This document shows positions 49,142 to 54,053 of a stretch of DNA of 54,053 nucleotides, one piece after another. A model generated the notes under the pieces. It saw nothing but the letters and a program-made list of their open reading frames with translations. It was not told the origin of the DNA and did no database searches. The position numbers and the translations under genes are program-made. Positions within the stretch are counted from its first letter, which is position 1; the number at the start of each line of letters is the position of its first letter. Source of the DNA: Chitinophagales bacterium (GTDB taxonomy: Bacteria; Bacteroidota; Bacteroidia; Chitinophagales; S012-47); assembly GCA_026981615.1 (NCBI GenBank), contig JALSIH010000153.1, positions 1 to 54,053 on the forward strand, read 5' to 3'.

Positions 49142-50054
49142 GGACTCGCTGGATAGGGTGCGACTGAACTTCGACAGCTCAAGTCAGCTGATTCTCAACA
49201 TTTGCCTGGCATTTATCATGTTCGGGGTAGCCCTTCATCTCAAGCCCGTTCACTTCAAAATTTTGCTCCAGTCTCCCCGCAAACTGATTACCGGCATCGT
49301 GGCTCAGTTTGTACTGCTGCCGGCTTTCACCTTTTTTCTTGTCTGGCTCATCGAGCCCATGCCGAGCATTGCACTGGGCATGATTCTCGTAGCCGCCTGC
49401 CCGGGCGGCAATGTCAGCAATTTTATGAGCAAGCTGGCCGGAGGCAATATTGCCCTCTCCGTGGGCCTCACGGCCTTTGCCACCGTCATGGCCATCTTTC
49501 TCACCCCCCTCAATTTTACTTTCTACAGCAGCCTCTATCCTCCCACAAGGGCGCTTCTCTCCGAAATAGCAATAGAGCCGGGGCAGATGATCTTTACCGT
49601 GCTGCTCATACTGGGCATTCCCCTCGTGGCCGGCATGTGGTTCAATCATCGCTTCGAGGCATTGACCCGGAAAATCATGCGCCCGATCAGTGTGCTCTCA
49701 TTGCTGACCTTTGCCGCTTTTGTCGTCATTGCATTTGCCAACAACTACGAGATTTTTACCGTATTCATCCACCGGGTCTTCGGCCTGGTACTCATTCACA
49801 ATGCACTGGCTTTTCTCATCGGATGGATGGCAGCTTCCCGGATGAAACTCCCCCTGCCCGACCGCAAGGCCATCACCATCGAAACGGGAATACAAAACTC
49901 GGGCCTTGCACTGGTACTTATTTTTACATTTTTTCAGGGCCTGGGCGGAATGGCCATGATTGCCGCCTGGTGGGGCATCTGGCATCTGATCTCCGGAGTG
50001 GCCATTGCCGCCTTCTTTCATCACAGGTTCGGAAGGGTGCAAATACAAGACTGA
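49116..50054 (+). CDS. BASS-family sodium-coupled transporter
   Basis: The ORF-track start (ATG 49116) gives 312 residues with about nine membrane segments in the order of the bile acid:sodium symporter family, including LILNICLAFIMFGVALHLKP and GMILVAACPGGNVSNFMSKL (the sodium-binding crossover region), then ETGIQNSGLALVLIFTFFQG (the second crossover). Substrates of bacterial members vary (bile acids, pantoate, other organic anions), so none can be named. The ATG at 49116 lies in a terminator loop; TTG 49140 (MDSLDRVRLNF) or GTG 49158 are alternatives. The acyltransferase gene follows after 3 nt. Confidence 0.86.
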   Translation: MTLGVAIFLDSLDRVRLNFDSSSQLILNICLAFIMFGVALHLKPVHFKILLQSPRKLITGIVAQFVLLPAFTFFLVWLIEPMPSIALGMILVAACPGGNVSNFMSKLAGGNIALSVGLTAFATVMAIFLTPLNFTFYSSLYPPTRALLSEIAIEPGQMIFTVLLILGIPLVAGMWFNHRFEALTRKIMRPISVLSLLTFAAFVVIAFANNYEIFTVFIHRVFGLVLIHNALAFLIGWMAASRMKLPLPDRKAITIETGIQNSGLALVLIFTFFQGLGGMAMIAAWWGIWHLISGVAIAAFFHHRFGRVQIQD

Positions 50055-50057
50055 GCC

Positions 50058-51314
50058 ATGAAGCAGAATTCAAAACGCTATGCCGGCTTGCATCGCCTGA
50101 TTTTTTTTGCTTTCAGGCGCTTTTACCGGAGGATCGAAGTAGATGGTACGGAGCATATTCCGTCCGCGGGGCCGGTCATTTTTACCATGAACCACTGCAA
50201 TGCCGTCATCGATCCGCTTTTGGTGGCCATGTTTCACAAGCGGCAGCCGGGTTTCCTCACCCGCTCCGATGTGTTTCGCAATTCCCTGCTCAACCGCATT
50301 TTTCGTTCCTTCAAAATGCTGCCCGTTTACCGGCAGCGGGACGGGGTCAATACCATCGAGGCCAATGCGCCCGTTTTCAGTGCGGTGACCGCTTTCCTGA
50401 AGGAAGGCGGGGCCATTGTTATCGCCCCCGAAGGAGACAAGGGCATCGACCATCACCTGCTCCCCCTCAAGAAAGGTACGGCACGCATTGCCATACAGTT
50501 TATGCAGGCGTGCGATTGGAAAACTCCGCTCTATATCTGCCCCGTGGGACTTTCCTTCAGTGATTATTTCACGCTGCACAGCGATGTGATTGTGCGATAC
50601 GCTGCGCCCGTCCGCATCCTCGACTTTCGCGAAGCGTATGAAAAAAATCCGGAAGACATTTATCGCCTGATCACGGCACGCATTGCCGAATCGCTGAAAG
50701 CATTGATGTGGAACGTGGATGCGGAAGACGAACTGCCCTGTTTTTACAATTTGAAGCGCCTGGACGGGGCAAAGCCGCTCTTTTCGCAGCGCCTCGATTG
50801 GGCCATGGAAAAACTCGCAGAGATCAGACATTTTTCTGCCGAAAAGAAAAAACGACTGGAACAGTGCTTTTCACTTTACCTCGGACAGCTCGAGAGGCGG
50901 GGCCTCCGCGACCGGCATGTAGCAGCCGTGGCACGCAAGGGCAGAAAGAAAGCCGCTCTTGCCGTCTTGCTGACCTCCCCTTTGATTCTCCCCGATCTGC
51001 TGATCAACGGCATCCCCCGCTTTTTGCCTTTTGCCATCGTGCGTTCCATGCGCATTCATCCTCATTTCCATACTTCTCTGCTATTCGGCTTCCAACTGCT
51101 CTTTTTTCCGATTTACTATCTCCTTTTCTTTTTCGCGGGGTATTGGGCTTCGGGCATTCTACCGCTTGCCATGGTGCTTCCCGTGGCCGGGCCCTTCCTT
51201 TCGCGTGTTTACCATGGGTGGAATGAGCAGCGCCATCGCATGCTTGTGCCGCCCTCGCTCCTGCGCAAGCGCGAGCATCTTTTTGCCGCTCTTTCTTCAA
51301 GTGAAAACTTGTAA
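50058..51314 (+). CDS. PlsC-like acyltransferase
   Basis: The 418-residue protein has an acyltransferase domain with the H-x4-D motif in FTMNHCNAVIDPLLVAMF and the PEG motif in IVIAPEGDKGIDHHL, both at about 55-150, which would pass an acyl chain to glycerol-3-phosphate or lysophospholipid. A C-terminal region adds membrane segments (FGFQLLFFPIYYLLFFFAGY, ILPLAMVLPVAGPFLS, about residues 350-390). It belongs to the PlsC family with a longer C-terminus than plain PlsC (about 250), and is probably an inner-membrane enzyme of phospholipid or glycolipid synthesis. It is 3 nt from the transporter gene. Confidence 0.83.
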   Translation: MKQNSKRYAGLHRLIFFAFRRFYRRIEVDGTEHIPSAGPVIFTMNHCNAVIDPLLVAMFHKRQPGFLTRSDVFRNSLLNRIFRSFKMLPVYRQRDGVNTIEANAPVFSAVTAFLKEGGAIVIAPEGDKGIDHHLLPLKKGTARIAIQFMQACDWKTPLYICPVGLSFSDYFTLHSDVIVRYAAPVRILDFREAYEKNPEDIYRLITARIAESLKALMWNVDAEDELPCFYNLKRLDGAKPLFSQRLDWAMEKLAEIRHFSAEKKKRLEQCFSLYLGQLERRGLRDRHVAAVARKGRKKAALAVLLTSPLILPDLLINGIPRFLPFAIVRSMRIHPHFHTSLLFGFQLLFFPIYYLLFFFAGYWASGILPLAMVLPVAGPFLSRVYHGWNEQRHRMLVPPSLLRKREHLFAALSSSENL

Positions 51315-51394
51315 CCTCATTGATAGTCAACCATCACTGTAGCGTAGTTCTCCCATAATGACAGATTAAATGAATGATCTTGCAACGTTGAAAT

Positions 51395-51402
51395 TATATT
51401 TG
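51395..51402 (+). promoter_or_regulatory. Candidate -7 promoter box of NYN gene
   Basis: TATATTTG is a perfect TAnnTTTG. The predicted start near 51407 gives a leader of about 90 nt to the ATG at 51499. The surrounding stretch 51315-51498 is A/T rich, so chance matches are more likely here. Confidence 0.4.
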
Positions 51403-51498
51403 TATGTTTGTGTTATATAATGCTCTTAGCAACGTATTCTCAATTTTCTATATTATAGCGAGAATGCCGACCTTGGAGCTTTTTTTATTTTTATACGT

Positions 51499-52179
51499 AT
51501 GAAAAAAAGAACTGCAATCTTGGTAGACGGAGGGTTTTTCTTAAAAAGATACCGTTCAATCAACAGGGTTAAAACTCTCGACCCTGTAAGAACAGCAAAT
51601 GACCTTTGGGAAATGTGCCTGAAACATTTGACACAGGCTAAAAACGAATCGTTTGACCTCTATCGAATTTTTTATTATGATTGCCTGCCCTATGATAAAA
51701 AGCAACATAATCCGGTAACGGGTAAATCAATTGACTTCTCAAAAACAGAGCAATATAAATTTAAGTTAGAATTCTTAGAGGAACTCAAAAAGAAAAGAAA
51801 GATAGCTCTTAGGATAGGTGTATTGGAAGATCGAAAACGTTGGATAATAAAACCCTCAAAAACCAAGGAGCTGCTGGCTAAAAAATTAAGTATTGATAAT
51901 TTGACGGAGGGTGATGTTCAATTTGATTTTGCTCAAAAGAGAGTAGATATAAAAATCGGGTTAGATATTGCTTCAATGGCTTTGAAAAAGCAAGTTGAGC
52001 AGATAATATTGGTTTCCGGTGACAGCGACTTTGTCCCGGCATCTAAATTTGCAAGACGAGAAGGGATAGACTTCATTCTTGACCCAATGTGGAACCCGAT
52101 TAAACCACACTTATTCGAACATATAGATGGCTTGGTCTCAATAATAAAAAAGCCTGGCAAATTGAACAACGATAAATGA
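51499..52179 (+). CDS. NYN-domain (PIN-like) nuclease-type protein
   Basis: The 226-residue protein has the NYN/LabA-like motifs AILVDGGFFLKRYRSI at the N-terminus and IILVSGDSDFVPASKFARRE near residue 170, with several acidic residues as in PIN-like RNases. Family members are metal-dependent RNases, some of them part of defence or RNA-processing systems. The gene is A/T rich and Lys/Ile rich compared with its neighbours, stands alone, and has an A/T-rich 184-nt upstream region. That mix points to recent transfer (inference). The start ATG 51499 follows a T-rich tract. Confidence 0.82.
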   Translation: MKKRTAILVDGGFFLKRYRSINRVKTLDPVRTANDLWEMCLKHLTQAKNESFDLYRIFYYDCLPYDKKQHNPVTGKSIDFSKTEQYKFKLEFLEELKKKRKIALRIGVLEDRKRWIIKPSKTKELLAKKLSIDNLTEGDVQFDFAQKRVDIKIGLDIASMALKKQVEQIILVSGDSDFVPASKFARREGIDFILDPMWNPIKPHLFEHIDGLVSIIKKPGKLNNDK

Positions 52180-52236
52180 AATGTATGCTGTATAGCAGCC
52201 TTAGGGATGTTACGGACTCATAGATAGAAAGCCATT

Positions 52237-53271
52237 CTACACCACCGTCCAGGTTTTTCGGCCTGCGAGCAGGGCATCCAGATTGCCCGGGCCGAGGCGT
52301 TCGCGCACGGCTTCCATTTGCTGTTCGAGCAGCTCTTCGTAGCAGGGGCGCTGGCTTTCATAAAATACACCAAAGGGGCGCGGCATGGCTCCCTCGCGCG
52401 GGTCCATAAAGAAGCGGCTGAGGATCAGTGCCTTGCCCAGATCCTGCTCATCGTGTATCCAGAGGTCATCGGCCGTGTACCCTTCGCTGAGCGATACAAT
52501 CTCTGGCACCGTAGCGTTGAGGCGTATGCCTTTGTCCGATTCCTTTCCGAATATCAAGGGCTTGCCCTGCTCCAGCATCAGTATATGGTCGGCTTTTATT
52601 TTTTTATCGGTAAAGGCGGCAAAAGCACCGTCATTGAAGATGTTGCAATTTTGATAAATCTCTAAAAATGAAGTGCCTTTGTGGGCATGGGCTCTGCGCA
52701 GCATGGCCTGGAGATGGGCCGGGTCGCGATCGACCGAGCGGGCAACAAAAGTGGCATCTGCCCCCAATGCCAGAGCCGGGGGGTTGAAGGGGTGATCCAA
52801 CGACCCGAAGGGCGTGGATTTGGTTACCTTGCTTAGTTCCGAAGTGGGCGAGTATTGCCCTTTGGTCAGTCCGTATATCTGATTGTTGAAGAGCAGTACG
52901 TTGATATCGAAATTTCTGCGCAGGAGGTGAATGAAGTGGTTGCCCCCGATAGATAGTGCATCGCCATCACCCGTCACCATCCATATGCTCAGTTCGGGCC
53001 GGACGGCTTTGAGTCCGGAGGCGAAGGCCGGAGCCCGGCCGTGGATGGAATGCATGCCGTAGGTATTCATATAATACGGAAAGCGCGAGGAGCACCCGAT
53101 GCCCGAAATAATGACAATATCTTCGCGGGGGATGCCGGTTTCCGGTAATATTTTTTGCACCTGCTTGAGTATGGAGTAATCTCCGCAACCCGGGCACCAG
53201 CGTACATCCTGGTCGCTTTGAAAGTCTTTGGGGCTCAGCGGAAGGGTTCCGTCTGCGATGGAATTGCTCAT
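52237..53271 (-). CDS. korB: 2-oxoacid:ferredoxin oxidoreductase, beta subunit (KorB)
   Basis: The 344-residue subunit binds thiamine diphosphate and an Fe-S cluster. Cys motifs DVRWCPGCGDYSILKQ (C-x2-C) and IGCSSRFPYYMNTYG supply cluster ligands, and the TPP region IWMVTGDGDALSIGGNHFIH with NNQIYGLTKGQYSPTSEL is typical. With KorA it converts 2-oxoglutarate (or another 2-oxoacid) and CoA to the acyl-CoA with reduced ferredoxin. Substrate choice is by family similarity, not proven. It overlaps korA by 4 nt and lies downstream of it. Confidence 0.92.
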   Translation of the reverse strand: MSNSIADGTLPLSPKDFQSDQDVRWCPGCGDYSILKQVQKILPETGIPREDIVIISGIGCSSRFPYYMNTYGMHSIHGRAPAFASGLKAVRPELSIWMVTGDGDALSIGGNHFIHLLRRNFDINVLLFNNQIYGLTKGQYSPTSELSKVTKSTPFGSLDHPFNPPALALGADATFVARSVDRDPAHLQAMLRRAHAHKGTSFLEIYQNCNIFNDGAFAAFTDKKIKADHILMLEQGKPLIFGKESDKGIRLNATVPEIVSLSEGYTADDLWIHDEQDLGKALILSRFFMDPREGAMPRPFGVFYESQRPCYEELLEQQMEAVRERLGPGNLDALLAGRKTWTVV

Positions 53272-54053
53272 GTCGGATGGTTTTCGTTTAATATTCGGGA
53301 AAATGCTTCTGCCAGTTCTTCCGTGCCGAAGGGCACCCCTTTGATTTTGTTGACCGGGCGGGCATCAATACAAAAGCGATCGCGAATGATCTTCACGAGC
53401 TGTCCGTTGTTGATCTCCGGTACGGCCACCGTGTCGAATTGTGAAATGATTTCCCCGAGATTGGAAGGGAAAGGGTTGATATAGCGAAGATGCACATGGG
53501 CGATGTCTTTGATGCCCTGATTGTGAAGCTGGCGCACGGCCGCACGGATGGCTCCGTAGGTGCTGCCCCAGCCGATAATGAGGAGACGGCCGCTCTCGGG
53601 CCCCGAATCCACTTTTTGATTCGGAATCTGTGCTGCGATACGGGCTACCTTCTCCGCTCTGATTTTGACCATCTTCTCATGGTTTTCGGGGTCGTAAGAC
53701 ACATTGCCCGTGATGTCTTCTTTTTCAAGCCCGCCCAGGCGGTGTTCCAGACCGGCAGTACCCGGCACGGCCCACGGGCGCACCAGCTTTTCATTGCGGA
53801 CATAAGGGTGGAATGGCCCTTCGAAGTCAGAGGGACGGGCAAAGTGTACCCGGATGGGCGGCAGCTCACCGGCCCGCGGATAGCGCCAGGGTTCGGAGCC
53901 GTTGGCGATGTACCCGTCACTGAGGAAGACCACGGGTGTCATATGCTCGATGGCAATGCGGCAGGCCTCGTAAACGGTATCGAAAGCATCGGCCGGAGTG
54001 GCGGCTGCCAGCACCGGCAACGGAGCTTCTCCGTTGCGCCCGTACATGGCTTG
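53268..54053 (-). CDS. korA: 2-oxoacid:ferredoxin oxidoreductase, alpha subunit (KorA), 3' part, cut by window edge
   Basis: The frame continues past the ORF-track start (54047) to the window end, so about 261 C-terminal residues of a protein usually over 600 long are seen. QAMYGRNGEAPLPVLAAATP and HMTPVVFLSDGYIANGSEPW are characteristic of the alpha subunit pyrimidine domain, and SGRLLIIGWGSTYGAIRAAV with HLRYINPFPSNLGEIISQF belong to the transketolase C-terminal-like domain. It is followed by korB with a 4-nt overlap. The gene start and any regulation lie outside the window. Confidence 0.92.
   Translation of the reverse strand, partial: QAMYGRNGEAPLPVLAAATPADAFDTVYEACRIAIEHMTPVVFLSDGYIANGSEPWRYPRAGELPPIRVHFARPSDFEGPFHPYVRNEKLVRPWAVPGTAGLEHRLGGLEKEDITGNVSYDPENHEKMVKIRAEKVARIAAQIPNQKVDSGPESGRLLIIGWGSTYGAIRAAVRQLHNQGIKDIAHVHLRYINPFPSNLGEIISQFDTVAVPEINNGQLVKIIRDRFCIDARPVNKIKGVPFGTEELAEAFSRILNENHPT

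Noticed and set aside
49202-50563. 453-codon plus-strand ORF in another frame over the BASS and acyltransferase genes
   Set aside because: It runs across both real genes in a different frame and is Pro/Arg/His rich with no domain.
52180-52236. GCTG...CAGC hairpin after korB and NYN genes
   Set aside because: The stem is short and lacks a T run in either direction, so it is not called a terminator.

Overview
This window is a 54 kb stretch of a Bacteroidota chromosome of moderate to high G+C. The evidence is phylum-specific gene content (gliding/type IX secretion genes gldH, gldD, gldE and porZ, a T9SS-sorted cargo protein, S46 and S9 dipeptidyl peptidases, OmpA-less beta-barrel proteins), phylum-typical gene orders (purH-mreB-mreC-mreD-mrdA; HU-TPR-small basic protein-rng; mutY-ssb-gldE-gldD; porZ-recO; ileS-dksA-like-lspA), and several -7 promoter boxes of the Bacteroidota form TAnnTTTG instead of a sigma70 -10. 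The genus cannot be set from the sequence alone. No rRNA, tRNA, CRISPR array or insertion sequence was recognised.

Layout. 1-4705 (minus) is a cell-shape operon running purH, mreB, mreC, mreD and mrdA (PBP2, cut by the window edge). 4814-10748 (minus) holds uvrA, gldH, a RicT-like PSP1 protein, holB and a possible 39-residue leader ORF. 10749-11247 has no gene but holds a 16-copy G-rich heptamer repeat, a nested palindrome and the rng terminator. 11248-14152 (minus) is rng, a 30-residue COX24-like basic protein, a TPR protein and an HU protein. 14357-19707 (plus) is a T9SS cargo protein, mutY, ssb, gldE and gldD. 19708-24189 is a YdcF-like protein, a flavin reductase, recO and porZ. 24380-31162 (plus) is an RND/MMPL transporter, ileS, a DksA-like protein and lspA. 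31147-39591 holds an alpha/beta hydrolase, two overlapping amidohydrolase genes, a beta-barrel protein, an RluB-type pseudouridine synthase, an L,D-transpeptidase-like protein and arginase. 39643-43945 (minus) is a periplasmic dipeptidyl peptidase pair (S46, then DPP4-like S9). 44106-51314 holds a small membrane protein behind two Crp/FNR-like palindromes, a beta-barrel protein, a retropepsin/PDZ protein, a DUF349 protein, thioredoxin, a BASS transporter and an acyltransferase. 51499-52179 is an A+T-rich NYN-domain gene. 52237-54053 (minus) is the KorB/KorA 2-oxoacid:ferredoxin oxidoreductase, with korA cut by the window edge.

How the genes fit together. Most of the window is core metabolism, envelope growth, DNA repair and envelope secretion. 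GldH, GldD, GldE and PorZ belong to gliding or T9SS export, LspA matures the lipoproteins among them, and the T9SS cargo protein is a likely client. The S46 and S9 peptidases, arginase and KorAB suggest growth on peptides and amino acids. No obvious new multi-gene system is present. The observations most worth following are the doubled TGA-N6-TCA operator before the small membrane protein, the amidohydrolase pair in which two of three domains have lost the HxH metal site, the G-rich heptamer repeat with its nested palindrome, the terminator over the BASS transporter start, and the compositionally foreign NYN gene. Several ORF-track starts are corrected (purH, uvrA, gldH, HU, the T9SS cargo gene, gldD, rluB, arginase, the small membrane protein and the retropepsin gene).
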